Positions 54,182 through 64,000 of a stretch of 64,000 bases of DNA are shown here, in pieces. Below the pieces are notes generated by a model. The model made no database searches. It was not told where the DNA came from and saw only the letters and a program-made list of their open reading frames with translations. The position numbers were made by a program, and so were the translations under genes. The DNA lies in the NCBI GenBank assembly GCA_020137815.1, contig CM035350.1:9710241-9774240 (forward strand), read 5' to 3'. How positions within the stretch are numbered: position 1 is the stretch's first letter; every line of letters starts with the position of its first letter. The stretch comes from Hormiphora californensis (taxonomy: Eukaryota > Ctenophora > Tentaculata > Cydippida > Pleurobrachiidae).

Positions 54182-56744
54182 CGATAATTTTGTACCTCTC
54201 ATCTGGCCGGGATCCGAAGTGGCGGGGCAACTAAAATGTGGTTTGAATGGGAGCCTCTCTCATTATCTCTAGTGCTCGGTCGTGGGTACAGTTAGTCAGG
54301 ACCTGCAAGGAGAGCTGTTATTACATATCTAGGTATGTATGATTGTGTAAAAATTCCCTCTTATTCCCTCTCCTGAATTCCCCTCGACAATGTTCTTATG
54401 TTACATTTGTTCGCGGCGTGGTGAAGCAGGGTGGAACAAGACAATCAGGTTCAGTACTCACCAGCTACACTGAGCAGTGTATCCTTAGGTATAATCTCAG
54501 TCGCCACTGCAGGACTACTCAACACCCTGATACAGCCCTGGAGTGTGTCGCTACCTCCCTGAATCAGAATGCAGAATGGTGATGCCAAGAGCCTGCCGAA
54601 CTATTGTCACCGTCACTATTTGTTCGTAGTGTAGAGTTTTACTGATCGTCAAACCTAGAGGATGAACAGGGTTTAGAGAGATCTGCCACTCGGTATCAGG
54701 GGAGTGTGAGCAGGTGTTGACCTCCTAAAAGTTGGAAACACACACAACAAGAATCCCAGTCAAAAGAAAGACGATGGAAAGGCGGTAGCACAGCTGCATG
54801 CGCCATCTGCCATGCTCCATCTCCCAGGCTCAGCTGCCAGCTGCCAGCGCCAGCGCCAGCGCCAGCGCCAGCGCCAGCGCCTAGCGCCATAGGCCAGCGC
54901 CAGCGCCAGGCGCCAGCGCAGGGCAGCCAGCGCCAGCGCCAGCGCCAGCGGCCAGCGCCAGCGCCAGCGCAGCAGCGCCAGCGCCAGCGCCAGCGCCAGC
55001 GCCAGGCGCCAGCGCCAGCGCCAGCGCCAGCGCCAGCGCCAGCGCCAGCGCCAGCGCCAGCGCCAGCGCCAGCGCCAGCGCCAGCAGCGCAGCGCCAGCG
55101 CCAGCGCCAGCGCCAGCCGCCAGCGCCAGCGCCAGCGCCAGCGCCAGCGCCAGCGCGCAGCGCCAGCGCCAGCGCCAGCGCAGCGCCAGGCCAGCGCCAG
55201 CGCCACGCAGCGCCAGCGCCAGCGCCAGCGCCAGCGCCAGCCCACGCCAGCGCCAGCGCCAGCGCCAGCGCCAGCGCCAGCGCCAGCGCCAGCGCCAGCG
55301 CCAGCGCCAGCGCCAGCGCCAGCGCCAGCGCAAGCGCACAGCCAGCGAAAGCCAAGGCCAGCGCCAGCGCCAGCGCCAGCGCATAGCGACAAGCGCCAGC
55401 GCCAGCGAACCAGACGCCAGCGCCAGCGCCAGCGCAAGCGCCAGCAGCCAGCGCAGACGCAGCGAAAGCACAGAGACAGCGCCAGAGAAAGCGCCACATC
55501 TCCAATCCATCTCCATCTCATCTCATCCACCCATCTGCCAGTCTCATCCGATCAGCATCTCCATCTCCATCTCCATCCATCTCCATCTCCATCTCCATCT
55601 CCATCCCATCCATGCTCCATCTCCATCTCCAATCCCATCTCCATCCCCTCTCATCTCCATCTCCATCTCCATAGTCCATCTCCATCTCCATCTCCATCTC
55701 TATCTCTATCTCTATCTCCATCTCTATCTCCATCTCTATCTCTATCTCTAACAATTCTCCCTCCCTACTCACGGCGGAGTAACTTTTCAGCTACTATAGT
55801 GTAACTTAGCCTACAGTGCAACAAGGTCGAACAAGGCAAGGCAGGGGGTGTGATTTGATCGATACTGGAACTGGTAAGAGATTATAGCAAGTAGCAACGT
55901 GTGATCTGAAACTTACTCATGAGTGGTAAGTGCACTGCTATCTCCATCCCCGATATTAAAGAGCATCTCCAGCTCTGCATCGGATGGGGGCACTGGACAA
56001 GATTGGCATTCATTACAGTTAGTCGGACCCTATTCTTGCATTGTCGTAGTAGGCTGCCTGTTCGAATGATAGGCCACTAACGGGGACATCGTTTATTGCA
56101 GGGACAACGTCACCCGACCGGAGACGGCCATCTTGGTATATTAGACCTGGGGGAAGAGGTGAGGTCAGTCAAGACTAGATCTGGTGAAGAGAGGATCAGG
56201 ACCTGGTGATGGATATGTAATCAATAAACCTGGGTTTATATTTAGCGGGCCACCCGCTAGGGTGATTCGCTGCACCATATACTGCCCGACCTGCGAAGCA
56301 GGGAGGGTGGTATATGGTATAAAACCCTACCAAAGGGAGGGGTTTATACTTTATATAAGCAAGGATTTATTGATTATAAGTTTTAGCGGCAAAAACATCG
56401 TTGCTTTAATAGCGGGCGGGGTATATCAGACAAATTTTCACCCGCTGACATTCATATAGGGAAATGGAAGTGAATTTGATACTTTGTTCAAGTGCTCACA
56501 CTTGCACTCTATGTTCCAAAATCCCCATCTAAACTATATACAGCGTGCACTAACCTGTTGACACGATATTCTTGACAGCAAGATGTTCCTGTTCATTTAG
56601 ACAGAGCGTCATACCAAGCCTGGAATTATTTTCTCTCACAAACTCTACCACAAAGGGCCGATCCAAATATCTGTCCATCATATTGTACAGAGATGGTCGT
56701 GGTGTCGGGTAGATACACAGTGGTTTTACTAAACGATCTTCAAC
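54182..56744 (-). CDS. Multi-PDZ-domain protein, partial, with small indels
   Basis: Exons seen: 56555-56744, 55917-56146, 54462-54641 and 54190-54302 (approximate). The first two encode one PDZ domain: FVVEFVRENNSRLGMTL, HLAVKNIVSTG, then GRLRSGDVVPAINDVPVSGL. The next two encode a second: TVTIVRQALGITI, GGSDTLQGCIRVLSS, DTLLSVAG, then THDRALEIMREAP. PDZ proteins scaffold membrane complexes. A 7-base duplication (CATTCTG twice, near 54570) breaks the second PDZ; one base is surplus near 56027, and another shift lies near 54235. These could be assembly errors or signs of a dying gene. Both gene ends are missing from the model. Confidence 0.7.
54843..55480 (-). repeat. (GGCGCT)n hexanucleotide array in PDZ-gene intron
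   Basis: About 100 copies of AGCGCC on the plus strand with scattered slips. It lies in the intron between exons 55917-56146 and 54462-54641. Ala-Leu and Gly-Ala frames of 200-270 codons across it are spurious. Confidence 0.95.
55540..55752 (-). repeat. (CATCTC)n hexanucleotide array
   Basis: CATCTC/TATCTC repeats on the plus strand in the same intron, adjoining the AGCGCC array. The Met-Glu-Ile repeat frame on the minus strand is spurious. Confidence 0.95.
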
Positions 56745-56804
56745 CTAGAGGATGATAGGAAGAGTTAATATTGTGCCTAGCTGTTAATAACTTTTTCATA
56801 GACA

Positions 56805-56882
56805 TACAGTCGGACCCCGATTTAGTGGCATCCTTCAATCTTCAATCTAAATCGGGGGCCACTAAATCGGGGTCCGACTGTA
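56805..56882. mobile_element. 74-bp hairpin MITE, pogo/Tigger-like
   Basis: Perfect arms of about 24 bases, CAGTCGGACCCCGATTTAGT and its inverse, around a short loop, flanked by TA on both sides. CAGTCG-type ends with TA duplication are typical of pogo/Tigger elements. It lies just upstream of the first visible PDZ exon. Confidence 0.75.
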
Positions 56883-58439
56883 TTGTCAATCTCCCTCTTG
56901 TGACTTGACTAGATGATAGACTTGACTAGATGATAGAATATGTAGGTCATAGGTGCCCAGTGGAAAACCCCAACGGGGCACCTACCTATTCTATAATCTA
57001 GTGTGTGACCAGGTTACATAGTACCAATGGTACCGTACCATTCGATCTAGTCTCTCTGTAGGGCCGTATCTTCACAGTTAGGATTATTATTATTATTATT
57101 ATTAAATCTTGTATACAAAATACATAACGCTTCTTTCTTGTAAGCTATACGGAATTAACTACTGAAAAGATTCACTGCTGATTAGATTCTATGCTCTTGA
57201 TTTCTCTAAACTTAGTGATAAGTATATATCTATATATATGTATTATATTATATTAGTGCTGTAGTAATATAATAGTTGTAACAGATAATGATTAATACAG
57301 TTAATAAATTAAGTAATGTAATAAGTTAATTAATTAATGTAATAAGTTAATAAGATAACAATAGTAATAATGGATAATTAAGCTATGTAATGTAGTAGAG
57401 AAAAGCTACCGCGTGGCCCAAATTAAAGGGAGGGCACGTTGGCCCTCCCCCCACCCAGAAGTTCAATTTCAATCACTCTGACACCCCGACACAACGTCTG
57501 CATGGCCACTCATCCGAGGAATCCGAAGCTTCAGCCCTCTGGATAAAAGTTCATTTTTTTTCGACCGAATGAACATTGAATGAACACCAATATGGGACCA
57601 TATTTCGGTACCAAAGTTAGGAATCTTTTCTTAACATTTTTGTAGATTCTTAGTGCTCCCTCGTGAGACACAGGGACGGCACTCGTGGATGTCCACGGAC
57701 ACCCAGGCCAAAAAGACGGAGAAAGAAAAGAAAAAATGGAAAAAACCAAAAAGAATGGTGCTCCAACCACAATTTACAATTACTGCAGAGTACAGAAGGG
57801 CAATTCTTTATCTTGTGTTACCTGTTTGGAGGTGAGCATCAGCAGCTGCAGCCTGCAGCCCCATCTGAATGTCTTTCTTTTATGTAGGGAAACAACGAAT
57901 CAAAGGAGCTTTGTCTAAAGAGTAAAAACAGAAAACTAAAAACTGAATCGAAGAAACGATAAATTTGAGAAATCCACGCGCAGCCCAGCTGTTTTGTCAG
58001 CACTGTATATGCTTTCGGCGTGGGAAAAATGCGCGCAGCGTGAGAATTTCCCACGCTCGTGGGAATTACCGTAAGAGCTTCCACTAGAAGTTGTCACCCC
58101 CCTTCTCGTGCGCGGAATGTTTTTGCGCGTCACATCACATGTTAACGTGTGGTGTGCGCGTCAAAATTGATAAATTTCACACGCGCGGTCATTTTGGGGT
58201 GACAACTTCAAAAAATCCGACATTAACGCGATCACTGAAATTTTCTCTTCGTTGAAATTTAAAATTTAACACTGTGCGCGCAAACCGAAATTAGCGCGCC
58301 ACATTTTGCAGTGAATTTAATTTTAAACCGCCGCGGCCGCGCAGCAGGTGTTCTTGACACGTCTGTTATTACACCAGTCATTTCTAGGTGGCATGAGGGG
58401 CCTCAGAAATTAAATCTTCATGTCATGCATATCCAGGTC
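56883..58439. other. Intergenic or upstream intron; no exon recognised
   Basis: Contains a hairpin (about 56930-57002, GGTGCCC...GGGGCACC centre), an (ATT)n stretch (57090-57105), AT-rich sequence, and a CG-rich patch near 58000-58340 (many GCGC words). Further exons of the PDZ gene could lie here but none was convincing. Confidence 0.5.
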
Positions 58440-59285
58440 ACGCCCACCTTGGTCACTTGGTGACATTAACACCTAGTGACGTGCTTGGTGACATTGACAC
58501 CTAGTGCGTGCGAGATCGGAGCGGACACCTATGTGCGACGCAGCGACCGAGATCGAGCTCGCACATAGGTGTCCGCTCCGCCCCCTAAAAAAGGGTCGTG
58601 TCTTTCAAGCCAAATTGCACGTGATCCACTGGACCGATTTGCATCCGGTTTGTCGCAAAAGACTACAAATTGTTCCTAGTTTACTGGAAAATACCCGAGA
58701 AGTTTGTCTGTAAACAGGAAGTGGGTCAAAATTGACACTGAAGTCAAATCTATAATCTGGCTTCCGAGCCTTTTTGCACCACTCCCAGACGGTGTAGAAT
58801 GAATCTGAGGGTATCAGAAGATAGGTTGAACTCTTGTGAGTACTGGAAAATACCCGGCATTAATAGCTGATGCTAATTGCATCAACATATCTCCCAATAT
58901 CTTCTAAATCGCATGGGCGTAGTGCAGAAACTCTCGGAAGCCAGATTATAGGTTTGGCTTCAGTGTCAATTTTGACCCACTTCCTGTTGACAGACAAACT
59001 TCTCGGGTATTTTCCAGTATATTAGGATCATTTGTAGTCTTTTGCGACAAACCGGATGCAAATCGGTCCAGTGGATCGCGTGCAACATCCCTTGAAAGAA
59101 ACGACCCTTTTTGAGGCGGAGCAGACACCTGTGTGTGAGCTCAATCTTGGTCGCGCACGGTGTCTATGTCACCAAGTGACGTGCGTGCGAGATCGAGCTC
59201 GCACATGTGTGTGAGCTCAATCTTGATCTTGGTCGCGCACGGTGTCTAATAGACTGTCTATGTCACCAACTTGGTCACATTGATA
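58440..59285. mobile_element. Large foldback element
   Basis: Inverted arms of about 200 bases: left 58568-58768 and right 58933-59131. Shared words include ACAGACAAACTTCTCGGG, TTTTGCGACAAACCGGATGC and CACTTCCTGTT. The flanks repeat short words (GGTGACATTAACACCTAGTG, GTGACGTGC, GAGATCGAGCTCGCAC) in both orientations. It has no coding capacity. Confidence 0.75.
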
Positions 59286-59839
59286 CCTGAGTTGTGCACT
59301 TCCTGTGCTTGTCGAATTTGTTTGTTTACCTGTTTGTCTACCTGTAAGTGTACCTGTTTATTTGTCTCTTCGTTTGTCAGTTTATTCCTTTGTGTGGCTG
59401 TTCAGTTGTCTGTCTGTCGGTTTCTCTGTCTATATACTTATAAGTTTGTCCGTTTATATTTCTCAGTTTGTCTGTTAGTTATCCGGTTTGTTTGCAAGCT
59501 ATGCATTCTTTATGTCACGTATTCACTTTGTCACTATTGTTTAACATCACTGTTTTATTGTCATTTTAGTTACATAATTGTTGGTCTCTCATATTCATCA
59601 TTTTGTCTTCGTCTTATCACCCATATTATTATGATTCTCTCATGACCATTGGAATTATTTCCCCCGCTCATTGATCAGCTCATCGTTCATTATAATATTG
59701 AGTCCCACATATTCATTTGTGCACCCAATCATTTGATAAGCCCATTTGAACTTTAATCAAGACTGCATTAGCCATATTGACCCCGATCACTCATCCTTAG
59801 AGAGAGAGAGAGAGAGAGTGAGAGAGAGTGAGAGAGAGA

Positions 59840-59912
<73 letters not shown>

Positions 59913-60158
59913 CTTGGAGAACCCATCTGTAAAGACGAGGAGATTAAAATATTGAGGAATTATATATTTGTTAAATTAAAGGTCCCGGAAATCTTGTAAG
60001 ACCACGTGACCGTGATCTTTTCGATGAGCGTGAGAGACCTAGTAGAGAGGTCATATTTATACAAGTTTTTGAATTAATAAGGGAGAACACAACAAAAATC
60101 TGTATTCCACCCGCTCTTTGTTCTGTGCCCTAATCTTGTTCACCAAACAAAAATATCT
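59286..60158. other. Region before gag: T-rich sequence and GA microsatellite
   Basis: A TTTGTCTG-rich stretch (59310-59500) reads open but looks like low-complexity sequence. (GA)n occupies about 59800-59908. If the retrotransposon had a 5' LTR it should lie here, but I recognised neither LTR borders nor a primer-binding site. Confidence 0.45.
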
Positions 60159-61640
60159 GTGTTTTCCTCGTACCCAATGGGAGGCGACGGTTCGGTTAAG
60201 GGTAGCGTAAAGAAAGGTCCTATTGGTCGGAAGACAGGGGACACAAATGGTGACAGAAGTGGGATGAGTTCTCCACCACTACTGGGATCCAGAGTGAAGC
60301 ACGAGAATAGGAGGCCAAACATCGCGGCTCTTTCTGCTGGACGTAAGCCAGATGTGTTCAACCCAGCTAGTATGGTCTTCAGTCAGTTTTTGGATTCATT
60401 TGAGACGTACCGGGACGTTGTTGGACTGGAGGGAAATGATGCCGTCAAACTGTTACTGACCTACCTGGACGTGGATACTCAGAACAAGCTGCGGGAAAAG
60501 GACCTCCATCATTATCATGACTGGGATGAGTTTCGGAGGGATGCAGTGAGGGTGATGCAGCAGCACGAACGTCAGAGTGAGATTGAAGCACGGTTCAAAC
60601 TCAAAAGTGAAATACAGCGTGAGGGAGAATCGGTCATCGACTTCGGAAACCGGATAAAAATGCTCTCCAGAACCGCTTTTCCTGGAATTGGCCCTGGCGA
60701 CACAGCTACCCGGGAAAACATGCTGAAAGATGCTCTTGCTGCGGGTGTGCGGAGACCAGAGATTGGAGTTCAGCTTATACGGTTACAGAGGGAGATGACG
60801 TTTACTGAACTTTTTGGAGAGGCATGCATCCTAGACTCTTCCTACGAGGCTCTGGATAACATCAGGCGAGGCGGACAGATTGTGGTTTCAGCTCTCAGAG
60901 CTCAGGTACGTGAACACCAGCCTCAATCGCAGCCCAAAACAGACCATTCTCAGCCCCGTAACCAACCGTTATCCGTACCGCCCAATGCTAACCCCGTCCC
61001 AGGTCCGTTGCTTTCTAATTCCGCTCCCAGTGCTCAGCATTCTAACACCGTACCTAGTGCTCAATATTCTAACCACGTTCCCGATGCACAGTATTTTCAG
61101 TCTTACCTCGTTCCCGGCTCTCAGTGTTCAAATGTCATGTCTAGTGCACAACAGCCTCTTAGCGCTATGGGTCCCCGAAATTGGCCAGATGACCAGACTC
61201 AGTTCCGTTACAATCAGGCCTATAGCTATGCTCAGCCCCAAAACCAGCCCTTGCATCAGTTCCGTCATCATATGGGGTCGTCGCAGAATCAGCAGGATCA
61301 ATCTTCGTGGTCTGGAGGTGGATGGAACCCAAAATCGGTGACATGTTGGTCCTGCAATGGGCAGGGTCACACTGAGGGTAATTGTTGGAAGCTTCAACGG
61401 GATCAGCAGAACGCCGGTGAGAGTCAATGGAATGATGGGAACAGAGACGGAGCTAGGTACCAGCGTAATCAGGGTGATTGGTCTGATTTCCAGGAACGAG
61501 AGGCTAGAAGAAGGGAACATATGGATACGAACAGAAACCTCGGGTTCCAGAGCCACCAGCATCAATGGACACCTCGTGCTGCCGCCCCTGTAAGTACTCA
61601 ACATCAGTTTGGTTCGTACAGTTCCCTTCCTTTAAACTAG
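60159..61640 (+). CDS. Ty3/gypsy-like Gag polyprotein
   Basis: A 493-codon intact frame (an alternative Met lies at 60177). Residues about 70-240 form a retrotransposon Gag capsid-like helical region (FETYRDVVGLEGNDAVKLLL, then RLQREMTFTELFGEAC). A Gln/Pro/Ser-rich linker follows with repeated SNxVPxAQY-like words, then one zinc knuckle CWSCNGQGHTEGNC (C-x2-C-x4-H-x4-C) near residue 395. Such Gags bind element RNA and form cytoplasmic particles. The frame ends in TAG and continues open in the same frame for about 35 codons. The preserved Gag contrasts with the collapsed pol after it, so it may be a non-autonomous element or a retained gene. Confidence 0.85.
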   Translation: MFSSYPMGGDGSVKGSVKKGPIGRKTGDTNGDRSGMSSPPLLGSRVKHENRRPNIAALSAGRKPDVFNPASMVFSQFLDSFETYRDVVGLEGNDAVKLLLTYLDVDTQNKLREKDLHHYHDWDEFRRDAVRVMQQHERQSEIEARFKLKSEIQREGESVIDFGNRIKMLSRTAFPGIGPGDTATRENMLKDALAAGVRRPEIGVQLIRLQREMTFTELFGEACILDSSYEALDNIRRGGQIVVSALRAQVREHQPQSQPKTDHSQPRNQPLSVPPNANPVPGPLLSNSAPSAQHSNTVPSAQYSNHVPDAQYFQSYLVPGSQCSNVMSSAQQPLSAMGPRNWPDDQTQFRYNQAYSYAQPQNQPLHQFRHHMGSSQNQQDQSSWSGGGWNPKSVTCWSCNGQGHTEGNCWKLQRDQQNAGESQWNDGNRDGARYQRNQGDWSDFQEREARRREHMDTNRNLGFQSHQHQWTPRAAAPVSTQHQFGSYSSLPLN

Positions 61641-62035
61641 TTTGCCCCTCTCGAGAAGGAGGGGATGTTGAGGCAGCTCAGTCGCCAACAGTTGATAGAT
61701 CACGTGCACACTCCAGCTTTTGTTCAGCTTGTATTATTGCCTGGGTAAAACTCGGTCTCAACGTTGTATATTTGACCAAGGGTCTGGTGAATGCCGGTGC
61801 TTGTGTGAACATCATCAACACTATATTGGCAGGGAAGTTGCAGGTCAGGATTGAGAAAGCGGATGGATTGCAACTGGTAGTTGTTTCGGCAGTGTTCCAA
61901 GCAGTGTTGACTCGTTGGATTCTCGATTTGGCAGATTATGATTTTGTTCTGGAATATCGGGCAGGAAAATTGATGGAGGTTCCTGACTGTTTCTCTAGAC
62001 TGCCGAAATCTTCACAGGAGTTGTATGACTGGTAG
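61641..62035 (+). pseudogene. Remnant of Ty3/gypsy pol: protease and RNase H ends fused by deletion
   Basis: A frame shifted from gag reads GLVNAGACVNIINT, resembling a retroelement aspartic protease active site but with Asn where the catalytic Asp is expected. It passes almost at once into LTRWILDLADYDFVLEYRAG, the end of a Ty3/gypsy RNase H. Nearly all of the reverse transcriptase is absent, so an internal deletion of about 2 kb is inferred. It is not functional. Confidence 0.75.
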
Positions 62036-63135
62036 ACCGAGGACCACGGGAAGGATATCGAGGTAAATAGGGTGTCTGTTGCTGTGTTGACAAACCGGAT
62101 CCAGGGAAGTTGGGGAGTTTTGAAAAACAGTTTCCTGCTACGTTTAGCTCTCGTATAATTATATTGGAAGTTCAGAAAGCGGATATGAGGGTCGACTATT
62201 CGTGGATATCGGAGGTGAAGCGAACGGACGTGAGACCTCAGACTGCATCTGACACACTTGTGAAGATCTGGATGCTCTTCCCTCACATGGCTAGCGGCGC
62301 AGAAGGGTCGGTGGGGTACACGTTTTTCCATCACCAGTCTAACTTTGATTGCTGAGTATCATGATCCTGATTCAGTTGATCACTTGGGTCTCAACAAGAC
62401 CACACACCGGCTAGCCCTGGACAATATGCAGAGGGTGATCGTGTCTTAGTCTGGAAACCACTGTCATCCACCATCACGGATTACAGAAAGTTCAGAAACC
62501 AGTTCACTGGACCCTGGGTCATCAGTAAGGTGCTATCTGACTAAACTTACCTGGTACTCAACGAGGAGTTGCTAACTACCAGAGTGGTTCACTTTGACGC
62601 TCTCAGGAAGCTACCTCTGAATTTACGTGAGCTGAGAGATAGGGAGGAGCTGGCGGAGTCTGATGAGGAATCTACGTGTGTAAACTGTACGGGGAGAACT
62701 GAAGAGGACGCTGGTTTTGACCTGGGACTACTGTTCGGTGATATCTATCCAATCAATAACGGTGAGGTAGACAAACATACAGAGACCAAGACCAGACCAG
62801 ATGACTGCCATGGAAATTCAGTTCTGACAGACCCTGCAGTTAGTCAACCCATTAACCCTTGCCCCGCTCTAGAAACTTCTGTTCTGTTGCCTGGATCTAG
62901 CAGTGGGGATAACTCAGTAAACAGTGATGAGGGCTTGGAGGTCACGTTGGTAGGAGAGCTGACTGATAAATCGGGTGATAATGGAGACGAAACGTTCACT
63001 ATGGTTATTCCTAGCAGTGGTACAACTGATAAGTATGATGATGAGCACCTATCTGATACTGAGCCTGTGATTGATGCGGAGAACAGCCTCTATTTTCTGA
63101 GGAGGAAATACCCGTTCTATACACACTGTAAATGA
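62036..63135 (+). pseudogene. Remnant of Ty3/gypsy integrase C-terminus and Pol tail
   Basis: Around 62425-62600 the translation in shifting frames reads RGDRVLVWKPL, YRKFRNQFTGPW and TTRVVHFDALRKL, the C-terminal domain of a gypsy integrase. An open frame (62569-63135, 188 codons) follows as an acidic tail. At least one stop/frameshift lies near 62545, and the integrase catalytic core is missing. No 3' LTR was identified after it. Confidence 0.7.
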
Positions 63136-64000
63136 GGTATTTTTATTGTAACGAAAAGGACGTTGCTATGGAAATGATGGACAAATTAACAAGACAGTAC
63201 ATTTTTTATATTCTTGCACGATATTGTATGATTAAAATTATGCTCATATTACTTCTGTGAGGTGAGGTGAGTTGTTGTGTGACCGCAGTGAGGTGAGGTG
63301 ATGTGAAGTGAGACAGCAGTGAGGTGAAGTGAGACAGCAGTGAGGCGAGGTGAGCATTGTTAGCAAGTGAAGCAAGTATATCGTTTTCTATTCTTTATTT
63401 AGCACGCAAGTATGTGTTATGGTACAACACACATTTTCTTATGATGTGAAATAGCATTCAGTTGAAAAGCCGTGAGTGATGACTAATCTTGAAACTGGAA
63501 TGTGTCGATCCTAGACAATGATAGTGCGAGATTCGATACCATACGTCGGTGCCACTGTGTGCAACTTATCAATGTCTGAAAAGTCTGTTCGAGATACTGA
63601 AGATACTGAAGCCATGGCCATGTTGCATTGTGACTTTTTGAGTGAGGTTGTGAATGTGATGTGGACGGAAACAGTGTTTTTTGTGTGAGACTATGATATG
63701 TTTGAGAATGTTTTGTGGTAGACGATAGAGTATTAGAGAGGCCTGTGCACTTCATGAAGTTTCATCCATTTCCCCCAGTACTAGTACTTATCCCCACCCA
63801 TGTTTTTGTTTGTCTACTTGTTGTCTCTGTATCTCATACGTTTGTCCGTTTTAAGATGACCCTGCTTGTATCACGCTCTAAATGTGTTACTGTTTGTAGG
63901 TGATGTTCGGATGTCTGTATGTCTACAGTACGCAATCAGTTTATTTATGTATGTATGTATGTTTTATCTTGGGTTCCTTTTTCTTAGCAGTTCTTGCATG
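63136..64000. other. Sequence after the retroelement; no gene recognised
   Basis: Contains GTGAGGTGAGGTGA and GTGAAGTGAGACAGCA tandem words at 63255-63360, and TATG repeats at the end (63948-63962). A 3' LTR could begin here and run off the window, but no duplicate of it was found before gag. Confidence 0.45.

Noticed and set aside
54696..55530. Ala-Leu, Gly-Ala and Arg-Trp repeat frames on the minus strand
   Set aside because: Artefacts of the AGCGCC hexamer array, which lies in an intron between PDZ exons.
59271..59645. 124-codon Cys/Leu-rich frame before gag
   Set aside because: TTTGTCTG-type low-complexity sequence; no signal of a real gene.

Overview
The window is nuclear DNA of an animal. 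Its genes carry GT-AG introns, mostly 100-500 bases long, and encode metazoan families: COMMD, phospholipid phosphatase, DDX5/17 helicase, a sushi-domain surface protein, a leishmanolysin-EGF-laminin G protein and a PDZ protein. TTAGGG-type telomere-like tracts, many minisatellites and small palindromic elements are also present. Compact genes plus EGF/laminin G giants suit a non-bilaterian invertebrate such as a sponge, but that is inference and no species is named.

Layout. 1085-2398 (minus): last exon of a COMM-domain gene and an intronless phospholipid phosphatase with one frame break. 3676-10318 (plus): complete six-exon DDX5/DDX17-like RNA helicase (558 aa); its introns hold three minisatellite families and two transposon insertions. 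11072-13718 (minus): complete six-exon sushi/CCP protein (299 aa) with hydrophobic ends. 15483 to about 39570 (minus): a giant gene of about 28 exons encoding a leishmanolysin (M8) ectodomain whose zinc-binding residues all appear replaced, then EGF repeats, a Thr-rich stalk and alternating EGF/laminin G domains. The exon phases agree from exon to exon over 24 kb, so the model is firm except at its 5' end and at a few small frame breaks. 41340-45100: decayed LINE of the type with a restriction-like endonuclease. 45300-53700: mostly degenerate repeats, including a 1.7 kb polypurine tract. 53.9-56.8 kb (minus): part of a multi-PDZ gene with small indels. 58440-59285: foldback element. 60159-63135 (plus): internally deleted Ty3/gypsy-like retrotransposon with an intact gag frame.

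The most unusual theme is the position and content of intronic tandem repeats. In four introns of three genes the repeat unit is a copy of the 3' splice region (branch-point-like sequence, pyrimidine tract and usually YAG) and the array ends at, or includes, the genuine splice acceptor. The largest, about 44 copies of an 80/87-bp unit at 29809-33600, repeats the acceptor plus the first ten exon bases. Two further arrays touch a splice donor. The very long open frames on the plus strand of that array are artefacts of its composition.

Limits: everything was read by eye, without alignments or homology searches. Splice sites were chosen by GT-AG, phase and domain continuity. Several frame breaks could be consensus errors in the assembly rather than mutations.
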